Made by a program: the position numbers and the translations under genes. Shown in pieces: positions 8,176 through 16,139 of a stretch of DNA of 30,045 bases. Origin of the DNA: JBBPYR01 sp038199755 (lineage in GTDB: Bacteria; Chloroflexota; Ktedonobacteria; Ktedonobacterales; Ktedonobacteraceae); assembly GCA_038199755.1 (NCBI GenBank), contig JBBPYR010000176.1:1-30045 (forward strand). The letters run 5' to 3'. The notes under the pieces are model-generated. The model was given only the letters and a program-made list of their open reading frames with translations. It was not told the DNA's origin and searched no databases. Within the stretch, counting starts at the first letter, position 1. Each line of letters opens with the position of its first letter.

Positions 8176-8928
8176 ATGGAAACTGAACAATATCAACCGG
8201 AAGAACAAACGGGGATAGAAATTGGGGAGCGGCAGACAGAGGAAAGAGGATGGTTTTACTATCGGTTTGCTGAGCTTATTGCAGATGGCACAGATGAATT
8301 ACAAAAAGCCTTAGCTAGATTTCAAGAAGAGCAAAAAAACAGCAGACGCATGGATGTGACGGATATGATGAGTCTTAGCCTAGCAATCTATCGTCTAAGT
8401 TTAGAGTTACTGTTGCGAAAAAACCCTGAAGTGCGGGAAGTGTATGATGCCCTTCGCGAAAACGGTTTAAGAAAAATTGCGGCACAAAAGCAATGGGAGA
8501 AAGCAATTCTTACAACAGAAGGAGAAGAGGGATTAAAACGACGGAAGCAAAACGGCGAAGGACCAATAAATCAGAACACTCCTGAAGAGTTAGATATGAA
8601 GGTTCATAATGTCCAACTCCAAGTTGACGCAGGTATCTTAAAACCTTCTGACCTAACATATGCCATAGAAGTTCGAGACGCAGGAGGATTTTATCAATGG
8701 GAAAAAGAACGAAAGAGGAAAGGTTCTGAAGCTCATATCCGAAAACTGACAGCCATTAATCATCCCATAACAGGACAAGTGGTAGAGAATATACGGAAAC
8801 TAAATGAAGAAGAGTATGGGAAAGACTACGCTGAGCGGCAATATGCAATTCTTTCTGAGCTTGCAAGTATAACGTCACAAAGAGCGACTTCAACACTATC
8901 AGAACCATCAGATAGGATAACTGATTAA
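8176..8928 (+). CDS. Charged alpha-helical protein, unknown function
   Basis: A 250-residue hydrophilic protein, rich in Glu, Lys, Arg and Gln and predicted almost fully helical, with no membrane segment or recognised motif. A conserved-looking central part around residues 55-95 (L-S-L-A-I-Y-R-L-S-L-E) may form a helical bundle. It is divergent from the VirD4-like ATPase and its stop codon overlaps the stop of the TPR gene tail to tail. An upstream in-frame start at 8101 would lie before the promoter, so ATG 8176 was chosen. Function is unknown; the neighbourhood suggests a DNA-transfer or element-maintenance accessory role. Confidence 0.65.
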   Translation: METEQYQPEEQTGIEIGERQTEERGWFYYRFAELIADGTDELQKALARFQEEQKNSRRMDVTDMMSLSLAIYRLSLELLLRKNPEVREVYDALRENGLRKIAAQKQWEKAILTTEGEEGLKRRKQNGEGPINQNTPEELDMKVHNVQLQVDAGILKPSDLTYAIEVRDAGGFYQWEKERKRKGSEAHIRKLTAINHPITGQVVENIRKLNEEEYGKDYAERQYAILSELASITSQRATSTLSEPSDRITD

Positions 8929-10427
8929 GACTTCCGTAAGACATCGAGGAATAACTTTGCTATATCAGCAGAGCCTTTCGCAAATTCTATTCCTCCCCTG
9001 AGAGCAATTTTGCCTGCTGTTCCGGCAACTTTGCGTGTCATCTCATTTGTCCGTATTCCTACAACTTTTGCTTTTGCTTCTTGTAGCGGCTTATCGTTGG
9101 GGGCAACCTTTAATCCCTGATTAAGGGTATCCAGTGCTTTGCCATAGTCTCCGGTAGCTAGATATGGACCTGCTTTTAAGAGATAAGTATTAGGGTCAGA
9201 AGGGTCGATTTCTATTGCTTTGTTGAACGAGGCGATTGCCATATCAAGCAAGTGATTTCCTTGTTCAAGGTCTCCTTCTGCTCCTACCCGTTCGCCTTTG
9301 TAGTTATACGCTGTTCCTTGCAATCGCCAGGCGGCAGCGTTATCTTGATTTTGTTCTATGACCTCACTAGCGACACTAAGAGCTGCATCAAAATTATCTT
9401 TTGCTAAATACAAAAGACCTTTACCCAGTAACGCCGGAGTATATGTTGGGTCAAGCTGAAGTATTCGGTCATAGGTTCTATGAGCAAGATTATCATGCTC
9501 CTGAAAAGAAAAGACCATCCCTTTGTAGTATAAAGCCTCTAAATTGTTCGGCTCATATCCTAATGCTTCTTCACAAGCGGCAAGAGCATCAACTTCTTTT
9601 CCCTCCATTGTACTGAGCGCAGCACCTCTGACCATCCATGCACGTGCATACCCTTTATTGCTATCTTCGTGTGCTACGTCATTTTTTGTTGAGAGAATTT
9701 CCAACGCCTTATTCGCTGATGCAAGAGCATCAGTCTCTTGGCCGAGTTCATGTTGTCTATACCCAAGCTCTGTCCAGGCCTCGTATGATTGCGGGTTATC
9801 ATCTACTGATTGCTGTAAAGATAGTAACTCTTCATCTTTTGCTGCTACAGTAGTAGAGGAGACTGGAACGTCCGTAGCATTTTGTTGAAGGAGAGCAGGT
9901 TGTGTAGATGTGGATGCTTTCTCGGTTTCTCCATTTAGCCACCACCAGAGTTGTAGAAAGACGCCATTATACCAAATAAGGAAACTACTTACCAAACATG
10001 CTATGAAAAACCACGTCCATTGATAGAACTCCATACGCTTATACAAGTTGTCATACGTATCGAAGCCAACATTTAAGGCAGCGTTTACCTCATCAAGAGT
10101 CGTATACGCGGCTATGAGTATCATAGTTCCTAATAGACTAATACAACCTATCCCCCACAAAAGTATTTTTGTTCTTTTCGCAGTTCGTGGTGTTTTGAAA
10201 ATTAAGGAATCAACGAGGATAGACAGACAAATGACCGCGCACCAAGACCATGCAACATATACCACTTCCCAGATATGCCCAAATGTTAATTTATTAGCAA
10301 TTATAAGAGGAAGCATAAGTGTGCTATTATAAAAACTATCGGTCCAAGCATAGTAACTGAAGATACTAATTGTCGCAATGAGACCAAGTATGAGACAGGT
10401 TAACCAAAGTATTATTGTTTTCCTCAT
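8925..10427 (-). CDS. Membrane-anchored TPR-repeat protein
   Basis: A 500-residue protein. The N-terminal 180 residues carry four predicted membrane helices (about 5-28, 46-72, 88-108 and 133-160). From about residue 205 to 460 there are tetratricopeptide repeats: A-W-x-x-x-G-x-x-x-x, A-L-x-x-x-x-K-A-L-E and repeated P-N or D-P turns, for example in N-N-L-E-A-L-Y-Y-K-G and D-P-T-Y-T-P-A-L-L-G-K-G. TPR arrays bind partner proteins, here presumably in the cytoplasm next to the membrane. It has its own start with GAGAGGG ahead of ATG 10427 and is convergent with the preceding gene. The partner is unknown. Confidence 0.8.
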   Translation of the reverse strand: MRKTIILWLTCLILGLIATISIFSYYAWTDSFYNSTLMLPLIIANKLTFGHIWEVVYVAWSWCAVICLSILVDSLIFKTPRTAKRTKILLWGIGCISLLGTMILIAAYTTLDEVNAALNVGFDTYDNLYKRMEFYQWTWFFIACLVSSFLIWYNGVFLQLWWWLNGETEKASTSTQPALLQQNATDVPVSSTTVAAKDEELLSLQQSVDDNPQSYEAWTELGYRQHELGQETDALASANKALEILSTKNDVAHEDSNKGYARAWMVRGAALSTMEGKEVDALAACEEALGYEPNNLEALYYKGMVFSFQEHDNLAHRTYDRILQLDPTYTPALLGKGLLYLAKDNFDAALSVASEVIEQNQDNAAAWRLQGTAYNYKGERVGAEGDLEQGNHLLDMAIASFNKAIEIDPSDPNTYLLKAGPYLATGDYGKALDTLNQGLKVAPNDKPLQEAKAKVVGIRTNEMTRKVAGTAGKIALRGGIEFAKGSADIAKLFLDVLRKS

Positions 10428-10954
10428 ATACCCTCTCTTCTTACGGGCTATATCGAAAAATCATTTCTAGTGACCTGTTAGTTTGTTTTACCTTTTTAGG
10501 GGTTGCTCAAAAACTTCTATGTTGCTACAGTACACGCCACTACTAGCCAAAATCTTTTCCTATGCATGTCATCTCGTGTTAAGCAACTTACGAGTAAGTT
10601 TACCCAACATTATATAAAAACACAAGAAATAGCATTTCAAACAAATCTTACTAAATTCTCACAATCTCCCTATATGCTGTTTCTCACTTGCTCCATGCAG
10701 ACTGACAGGGAACTGTAGCTACACGCATCTATGGGGAAATCTGCCTGATCTTCCTGTGAGCATTCACTTGTTCGCGGGAAAGTCAGAACCGTATCTCTGA
10801 TGCTGATACGCGGAAGTGTCTTTGTTGTCTAACAAGTTTTGCCTACGCTTGTGAGGTGTCAATGAGTAAATGCCTTATTGTCCTCTTCTCAAGCGTTAAA
10901 CGATATTATTTTCTTTCATTCTTTTTGTGCTTATGTCTATTTAGCTTCTATACC
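10428..10954. other. Gene-free stretch upstream of the HTH gene
   Basis: No supported coding region is visible. It holds a small palindrome AACTTAC-GA-GTAAGTT (10585-10600) and the upstream part of the HTH promoter. A 71-codon frame starting at 10503 lacks a ribosome site and looks spurious. Confidence 0.5.
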
Positions 10955-10984
10955 GTTGACAACGATAATCCTATAGTTTATTCT
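10955..10984 (+). promoter_or_regulatory. Promoter with overlapping operator of the HTH gene
   Basis: TTGACA (10956-10961), a 17-bp spacer, TATTCT (10979-10984). The palindrome CGTTG-A-CAACG (10955-10965) lies over the -35 box, so a protein binding there would repress. The half-site matches that of the 5948-5969 palindrome. Confidence 0.65.
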
Positions 10985-11017
10985 TATTACATCTAGTCTG
11001 TGTTGTTGGAGATCGTT

Positions 11018-11224
11018 ATGTTAGAAAATAAGGCATATTATAGTCCCGAAGAAGTGGCAGATTATTTAAGTGTCAGTCCTGAAACCATCCGCAACCTGTG
11101 CCGTAGGGGAGAAATCCCAGGTGCGCGGCAAGTGGGGAGACAGTGGCGTATCCCTCGAAGTTATGTAGAGTCAAATCCTAGTGTTTCTGATGAACAACCG
11201 AAAGACGATCAGCCGAAAAACTAA
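11018..11224 (+). CDS. Excisionase-type helix-turn-helix protein
   Basis: A 68-residue protein with a full excisionase/MerR-like unit: Y-Y-S-P-E-E-V-A-D-Y-L, then S-P-E-T-I-R-N-L-C-R-R-G-E-I-P, then W-R-I-P-R-S-Y-V. The last 15 residues are polar. ATG 11018 follows GGAG at 7 nt; an upstream TTG at 11000 is less likely. Such proteins either repress element promoters or act as recombination directionality factors. Its position upstream of the Cys/His - membrane protein - recombinase module matches that of the HTH gene in E2, which supports an element-specific control role. Confidence 0.85.
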   Translation: MLENKAYYSPEEVADYLSVSPETIRNLCRRGEIPGARQVGRQWRIPRSYVESNPSVSDEQPKDDQPKN

Positions 11225-11295
11225 TATTCCTATGCTCTTTCTCTACTGTTGTTTTGTCTTTGTGAAAGGAGGTAAAAAGACACAGAAAACACAAA

Positions 11296-11321
11296 ACGTT
11301 TAGCAATGAATTGCTAAACGT
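11296..11321. terminator. Perfect 11-bp hairpin after the HTH gene
   Basis: ACGTTTAGCAA (11296-11306), loop TGAA, TTGCTAAACGT (11311-11321). The flank is A-rich on the left and lacks a T-run on the right, so it is a weak plus-strand terminator or an operator. A perfect Shine-Dalgarno AAAGGAGGT just before it (about 11264) has no usable start codon after it. The rest of 11322-11500 has only an imperfect hairpin around 11460-11500. Confidence 0.45.
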
Positions 11322-11524
11322 CTCATGCAGCCTTCTCTCTTCTGTTGGTACTGCCAGCCCTGGAAAGCATCAAGCAGTGCAAACAGACAAATACCTCTCT
11401 TTTTGCTGTTGTTCGCAGTAGTAGCACAAACTCACTGTTGTGAATTTATGCTGCCAAGATAGGCGAGGCTTAGTGGTAGTATGCCACGAATAGCCTTGCC
11501 TGTCAATGAAAGGTGAAGCTATTC

Positions 11525-11755
11525 ATGCATGATGAATACCCCATCCAACCCTATGCAGATAATTTCATCCCTGTTATTCCAGTGGAACAGACAGGAGATG
11601 TCTGCCACACGGAAACGTCCCCTTTTTGTTTTTCCGACTCCACTTGTCCGTGCCATGAACATCCAGACCTCATTGCACTTGTTGCCCACCAAGTCGCTGA
11701 TGGATTATTAACTTCCGAAGAAGCAACCCGCACAGTGAAGGGAGAGATGTTGTGA
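11525..11755 (+). CDS. Small Cys/His-rich protein, element module
   Basis: A 76-residue acidic protein with a Cys/His cluster: C-H-T-E, F-C-F-S-D-S, C-P-C-H-E-H, followed by A-H-Q-V-A-D-G-L-L. It is similar in pattern to the 73-residue first gene of the E2 operon (F-C-Y-D, E-C-H-E, D-H-Q-D-G-L), suggesting homology. The Cys/His residues could bind metal (inference). ATG 11525 has AAAGGTGA upstream at 8 nt; a GTG at 11513 would overlap that site. Its stop overlaps the start of the next gene (GTGA), so the two are translationally coupled. Confidence 0.75.
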   Translation: MHDEYPIQPYADNFIPVIPVEQTGDVCHTETSPFCFSDSTCPCHEHPDLIALVAHQVADGLLTSEEATRTVKGEML

Positions 11756-12279
11756 GACAACAAATCCGTCAAACAACGCCCATCCCAGCGAGAGCCAGTG
11801 CCGCCTACCCAGGTGCAGTAACGCGCCAGATCAATACCGAACCGCGCTCAGATATTCGGCTACAGCGAAATAGGAGCCATTGGCTAACTCCGATAGGGTG
11901 TGGTGCGTTGCTTGTTCTTGCGTGTGTCTTTATCTGGACATTCTGGATTGTCCCCTTGTACACCACTACACTGACACACTGGCACTATCGAGACGCTCAC
12001 ATCACCCGCTTGACTGCTGATATTGGACGGGGGAGTGAAGATTTTATCGCCTATGATAGTAGCGGTCAGGTAATGGTGCTTGAGGTAAATAAAGCCCACC
12101 CTGAGAAAACCCACCTCTACACAGGCATAGCACTGCTCAGCGATAGCGGTACGACGATCATCACTCTGAGTCTTGCTGATGTAAAGCACAATGGCACACA
12201 AGACCTCATTGTGACGGTCAACGATCAGCACTATGTGCTTTTCAACAAAGGAGATAGCTTATCGTGGTCGGATAGGTAG
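11752..12279 (+). CDS. One-pass membrane protein with FG-GAP/VCBS-like outer domain
   Basis: A 175-residue protein with a basic cytoplasmic tail (1-45), one membrane helix (about 46-69) and an extracytoplasmic beta-rich domain. That domain aligns with the E2 protein at 23,045-23,854: H-Y-R near the membrane, A-D-I-G-R-G-S, then L-E-V with H-L-Y-T-G 15 residues later, then A-D-V-K-H-N-G-T-Q-D-L-I-V. The last motif resembles the calcium-binding D-x-N-x-D-G-x-x-D of FG-GAP blades, but partly degenerate here. It uses a GTG start overlapping the previous stop. A surface role such as sensing or adhesion is likely but not shown. Confidence 0.75.
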   Translation: MRQQIRQTTPIPARASAAYPGAVTRQINTEPRSDIRLQRNRSHWLTPIGCGALLVLACVFIWTFWIVPLYTTTLTHWHYRDAHITRLTADIGRGSEDFIAYDSSGQVMVLEVNKAHPEKTHLYTGIALLSDSGTTIITLSLADVKHNGTQDLIVTVNDQHYVLFNKGDSLSWSDR

Positions 12280-12331
12280 CATGTGATTTGTAACTCACTG
12301 AGTGGCCTGAAGTATAGCCTGTTCACTCGTC

Positions 12332-12383
12332 ACTGTCTCGGTCGTATCACGCCGCTATCGCTCGTGATCTCCACCGAGACAGT
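12332..12383 (+). promoter_or_regulatory. Long nested hairpin in leader of 12,479 gene
   Basis: ACTGTCTCGGT (12332-12342) pairs perfectly with ACCGAGACAGT (12373-12383), and ATCACG (12346-12351) with CGTGAT (12363-12368) inside. It lies between the membrane protein gene and the next gene. It may be an RNA control structure or a processing site. Confidence 0.5.
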
Positions 12384-12427
12384 TCCTCCCTCCCAGGCTC
12401 TTTCTTTCTCAGGCTCAGTGAGCTTCA

Positions 12428-12452
12428 AAAAATGGCAGGGTATGCCATTTTT
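12428..12452 (+). terminator. Intrinsic terminator/attenuator 27 bp before a start codon
   Basis: AAAAATGGCA, loop GGGTA, TGCCATTTTT forms a perfect 10-bp stem ending in a T-tract. It is followed 27 bp later by the ATG at 12479 with its own AGGAGGG site, so read-through control of the next gene is possible. Confidence 0.6.
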
Positions 12453-12478
12453 GCGGAAACCTGATATAGGAGGGAACA

Positions 12479-12823
12479 ATGCTACCACAGACCCGACAGG
12501 CAGTTGCACAGTTACAGCAAGCAGGACTAACCCGTAAGCAGTTTCGGATACGCACGCCATTCAATTACAAAGTGCAAGGGTATACCGACACCTTTATTGT
12601 TTTGCGATGCCCGTATCAACAGGTAGAGCCACTGCTGAGTAAACTAGCAGCATTTTTTAAGGTCATTGTCACGTGTCTTGACGGTATGCCTTGTCATATC
12701 TCCATTGAAGTGGCAGCAACGCCAGGACTATACAAATATGAGAACGGCTGCGAGGAACAGGTAACAGAAATTGTCTGTTGCGGCAGTTTCCGACAATTAT
12801 CTTTGTGGAACGACGAAAATTGA
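12479..12823 (+). CDS. Conserved-context small protein, unknown function
   Basis: A 114-residue soluble protein with mixed helix and strand content and five cysteines (including C-C-G). The start has a near-perfect AGGAGGG five bases upstream. No family is recognised. It follows the membrane protein gene behind an attenuator-like hairpin and precedes the recombinase locus. The equivalent place in E2 holds a 91-residue protein with no obvious similarity. Confidence 0.65.
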   Translation: MLPQTRQAVAQLQQAGLTRKQFRIRTPFNYKVQGYTDTFIVLRCPYQQVEPLLSKLAAFFKVIVTCLDGMPCHISIEVAATPGLYKYENGCEEQVTEIVCCGSFRQLSLWNDEN

Positions 12824-13133
12824 GTGAAAGGCATGGAAAAATGGGGCATGTATCGGGTATACTAAGTAGAAGATATCCATTTGGCTTGGCAGTCAGCCAG
12901 TCACTGACTGTCAGTCACAACCTTGTTACTCAGGAGTATCGCCTTGACGTAGGCGCACGAAACCACAACCCAAAATGTAAGGCGACCGCAGTATTGTCCG
13001 ATCAAGAACCAATACTACGGTCTGCGGCTAAGAGTCACCTTAGCCTATGTACTTGTATTATATCCCATAGCGGGATTTTGGTACAAGTCATTGGTAAGGT
13101 CTCTCTGTTCTCAAGAATAGGAGAGATTTTTTC
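12824..13133. other. Structured intergenic region upstream of the E1 recombinase locus
   Basis: No gene is supported here. Several inverted repeats are visible: CAGTCAG/CTGACTG near 12,893, AGTATTG/CAATACT near 12,990-13,015, ACTTGTA/TACAAGT around 13,050-13,089 enclosing ATCCC/GGGAT, and CTCTC/GAGAG just before the T6 run at about 13,128. The last overlaps the ribosome site of the next gene and could mask it. E2 has a similar structured gap upstream of its recombinase locus. Confidence 0.45.
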
Positions 13134-13328
13134 ATGTCCTTGCAAGCCACCATAGCTTCTTTACCTCGTACAGTACCAATAGAAAATGGTACTGCTCTTC
13201 CACCTCGTGCTGTCAGCACAACCACTTTACCCTCATTTCACATTGACCGTGTGTGTCGTGCCTTAGTTGAATTAGCCCTAGAGCTTCAGGAGCAAGAACG
13301 TGAACAAGTACCAACCAAAGCCAAATAA
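13134..13328 (+). CDS. Small protein overlapping the E1 recombinase start
   Basis: A 64-residue protein. Residues 1-33 are Thr/Pro-rich and the C-terminal half is helical (H-I-D-R-V-C-R-A-L-V-E-L-A-L-E-L). AGGAGAG lies about 9 nt before the ATG. It overlaps the recombinase gene by 29 nt, so translation is likely coupled. E2 has a small gene in the same place, also overlapping its recombinase. A recombinase cofactor or directionality factor is a reasonable guess, with no direct sequence proof. Confidence 0.55.
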   Translation: MSLQATIASLPRTVPIENGTALPPRAVSTTTLPSFHIDRVCRALVELALELQEQEREQVPTKAK

Positions 13329-15297
13329 ATACCAACAGCAACCTCTTTTCCCTACCGCCTTGCCTATTCAAAGCAGTATCGCTGTCTATCCCAGGCAGTC
13401 AACGAAAGTCCAGTTAGAGAGACATGTAACCTCAACAGAGATGCAAACTGACGACCTCATTGCCTATGCCAAGAAACTAGGCTGGGCAGACGATAGCATC
13501 ATGCTCTTCGACCAGGATTTAGGCATCTCTGGTAGGAAACGCATTGACGAGCGGGAAGGATTAAGCTTACTGTTTGAAGAAATCGAAAAGGGACGGGTAA
13601 AAGCAATCCTCGTTTTTTTAGAAGACCGCCTCTTTCGAGACGAGAAACAGATACAACCGAACATTTTTATAGATTTTTGTCGGCAATATGGAGTACTTGT
13701 GATTACTCCCTACGTGACCTATGATTTTACCATTGATTATCACAGAAAACTGTTTCGATGGAAGTGCGAAGCAGCAGCAGACTATCTGCGCGATTATGTG
13801 GTTGCTCGACTTGGAGGAGCGAAACGACGCAATGCAGAGCAAGGATTGTATGACGGAAGGCGTGTTGCCTTTGGCTATATTGTCGATTATCGCCAAAACA
13901 TCACGGTTGACGGACGTACTGTCAAAAATCCCACGTACAAAAAATACATTGTATATGAGCCTCATGCTGCAATTATCCGTTACCTGTTTATCCGCTATAT
14001 CCAGTTAAACGGTGACATCTCAGCACTCTACCGCGAGATATGTCAGGAAGTATTCTTATTTCCTGGTTTTGTCAATATTGATGCAAAAGCAATTGGTAGT
14101 CGCGGGTAACTTGTTGTTGAGGGTGGTTTTCATATCACGAAAACAACCTTGCAAGTGATACTTACCAACGTTACGTATATTGGCTATTGGGTGTACAATG
14201 GGGTTGTTTACCAGCGGAACCACGAAGCTATTGTTGATGAAGAGACGTTCTGGTATGTGTTTAACCGTCTTTCCAGCTTCACCATTGACGGAAAAGAGAA
14301 CGTCGAGCGTATGACGAAAGTGCGGTTTCGCCGCGAGGATAGCAGAGAAGTACCCGCGTTGCTAAAAGAATGCATCGAAAGTACTGACCCGAAGCTTCCC
14401 GTATACGTGCAGTTTAAAAATGCGAATGTTGCGTACTATTTCATTCAAGCGGATACTCGCCCCGTAGAAAGTGATTTCCGCTCGATACAGGTTGCAATAC
14501 TTGACACATTGTACTCTGAGAAGCTACTTGCCCACCTTCGAGATAGCCAGGAATATGAGCACTACCAAACATTTTTGCAAAGACGTACTAATGAACGCAC
14601 ACAAAAACAAAAGCGATTGCAAGAGCAGCGCACCCAACTTATGGATGAGTGTAAAGGGTTACGAGCTAGTCTCCGTAAGCCTACTCTTACTGATACCGTG
14701 CGTGAAGCGTTGGAAACTGATTTAGCCGTTCTTCTTGATGATTTGACAACCATTGAGGCAGCTTTGAGCGAGCTTACAAAGGGAGAAAATTTCGTAAGCC
14801 TCGATGAATACCACATGCTCCTTACAAAACTTGCACCACAGTGGGAAAAGCTCAGACTGGAAAAGCGAAAAATGCTTGTTCAGGCAACAACAAAGCGGGT
14901 CATTTTTGAACCACTTACGCCACACTTTGTCAGGGTGACGTTTGAATGGGAAAACCCAACGTGGGGAACTGACAGTGCAATCATTTGGAGAAAGCGAGGA
15001 GGAACGCCAGAATACACTGATAAAGAAGACCATATTGTCCGTACACACTATCCAAAGGCAGACCGTAAGGAGCTTTTATCGCTTCTTCCTAACCGTAGTT
15101 GGAATGCAATTATCCATCGAGGCGTAGAACTGAGGGTTAAGCGGCAACGTCGTTCAGAGCCAAGCGGCATGCCTGATTTTCTCTCGCTGCATGACTACGA
15201 ATTCGCTTTAGAAGCGGGGCTAGAGCCGCAATCGCTTCAGATGGAAACTCAGGTGATATGGTCGTCACCCAAATGTTGCCTTCAGCGTCAAAGGTAA
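13300..15297 (+). pseudogene. Large serine recombinase of E1, interrupted by one in-frame TAA
   Basis: The frame is 665 codons long with a single TAA at 14107-14109 after residue 269; both halves are in the same frame, so one base change explains it. N-terminal resolvase domain: V-Y-P-R-Q-S-T with catalytic Ser34, then L-E-D-R-L-F-R-D-E with the catalytic arginines. The recombinase domain follows (Y-D-G-R-R-V-A-F-G-Y), then a coiled coil (about 425-490), and a Myb/SANT-like C-terminus (L-P-N-R-S-W-N-A-I). The GTG start has AGGAG at 7 nt. The final codons, from about 15,258, are antisense lactonase sequence. Either E1 is now locked in place or the stop is read through or is a sequencing error. 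Confidence 0.85.
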
Positions 15298-15946
15298 AGC
15301 CATCAACCTCTGCCCCTATACCCAGTCCATCTGGCCCTACCACCTCCTTGTCGGTGAGGCTACCATCAGGCTGCACCCGAAAACGGATAATGCGACTCTT
15401 CATCGTTTCTGCCGCGTACAGATATTCTTCTTTGGCATCCAGGCGAATCTCGTTTGTGAAATAGAGATCATCGCGTACGATACGTGGCCCCTTTTCGTCC
15501 AGCAGCACAATATATCCATCGGGACGTGGGTTTGCTGCCGCAGGCCACCAGTGTGACTCACGGGTTGAGAAGCCCATCCAGATACGATTTTTGCTATCGA
15601 TGAATACATAGTTGGCACTACTCAACTTGACGCCATCAACCTCCGTCAGAAAATCGCCCGTAGTACCATCTGGCAGCAGTTTCTGAATGGTGCCCGTACC
15701 AATGTTGGCAATGAGAATCGTGCCATCATCCTGCATGGCGAGCCCGTTTGGCTCACCGCCCAGCCCTGGGAAATAGTGTTGCTGCCCGTTAGCATCAATG
15801 CGCGTGATGCCTCCGCGTCCGTCCGAGACCCAGAGCGTGCCATCGCGCTGTGCAATAATAGACTCAGGGCGTACAAGATCATGCCCAGTGAAGGTGAGTT
15901 CGCTCAGGTCCAGGTGAAACTCTTTGATGGGAATGTTGCCACTCAT
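15137..15946 (-). pseudogene. SMP-30/gluconolactonase-family sugar lactonase, 3'-truncated by E1
   Basis: About 228 residues of a six-bladed propeller lactonase (family length near 300) are followed by about 42 foreign residues read from E1 DNA, ending at 15137. Family patterns seen: R-P-E-S-I-I near the start, L-W-V-S-D-G-R-G-G, G-G-E-P-N-G-L-A, S-S-A-N-Y-V-F-I-D-S, F-T-N-E-I-R-L-D and E-V-D-G-F-T-F-D-A-E-G-N-I-W-V-T-T. Metal-binding Glu, Asn and Asp positions appear intact, but the last blades are lost. These enzymes hydrolyse aldonolactones, which fits the divergent xylulokinase in pentose use. ATG 15946 follows AAAGGA at 7 nt. Confidence 0.8.
15250..15270. other. Approximate right attachment site of E1
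   Basis: Lactonase similarity on the minus strand stops after the V-T-T-I-S region, and the continued frame reads antisense recombinase. The exact core cannot be set because the other half-gene and left junction are outside the window. By analogy with E2 it should be a few bp within this interval. Confidence 0.5.
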
Positions 15947-16010
15947 TAGGTGTCCTTTCTGCATTGAAAAACACGGCGGTTGGTCTCCCGGCAGGGGAGA
16001 ATACTTGGTT

Positions 16011-16041
16011 ATTGTACAATTCGTATGGGGAAAGATACAAT
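16011..16041 (+). promoter_or_regulatory. xylB promoter with palindromic operator
   Basis: TTGTAC (16012-16017), 18 bp, TACAAT (16036-16041). ATTGTACAAT (16011-16020) is a perfect palindrome over the -35 box and may be the site of a sugar-responsive repressor shared by the divergent lactonase and xylB genes. Confidence 0.5.
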
Positions 16042-16139
16042 GTCAGCAGGACGGTGAGTGTTCGTCAAATTTGTGTGGCTTGGCATGGCATCCTGCGTGG
16101 TTGCTATGCACCATACTGTATCGGAATAGAGGAGAAGGC

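Larger units (their letters stand above)
1..15260. mobile_element. Element E1, right part of a large integrated plasmid/ICE-like element (left end outside window)
   Basis: The right boundary lies at about 15,250-15,270, where a serine recombinase gene runs into the antisense strand of a lactonase gene that loses its 3' part there. The missing lactonase end is not seen anywhere to the left, so the other end should lie before base 1. The content is plasmid-like: ParA plus RHH partition pair, Replic_Relax protein, VirD4/TraG-like ATPase, excisionase-type HTH proteins. Base composition is visibly more AT-rich than the xylB backbone. I cannot exclude that this stretch is two nested elements. A smaller unit from about 10.9 kb to 15.26 kb would match the gene order of element E2. 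Confidence 0.6.

Noticed and set aside
12778..13155. 125-codon frame in the gap before the E1 recombinase locus
   Set aside because: Overlaps the end of the 12,479 gene and the good ribosome site of the 13,134 gene; no start signal and unnatural composition.
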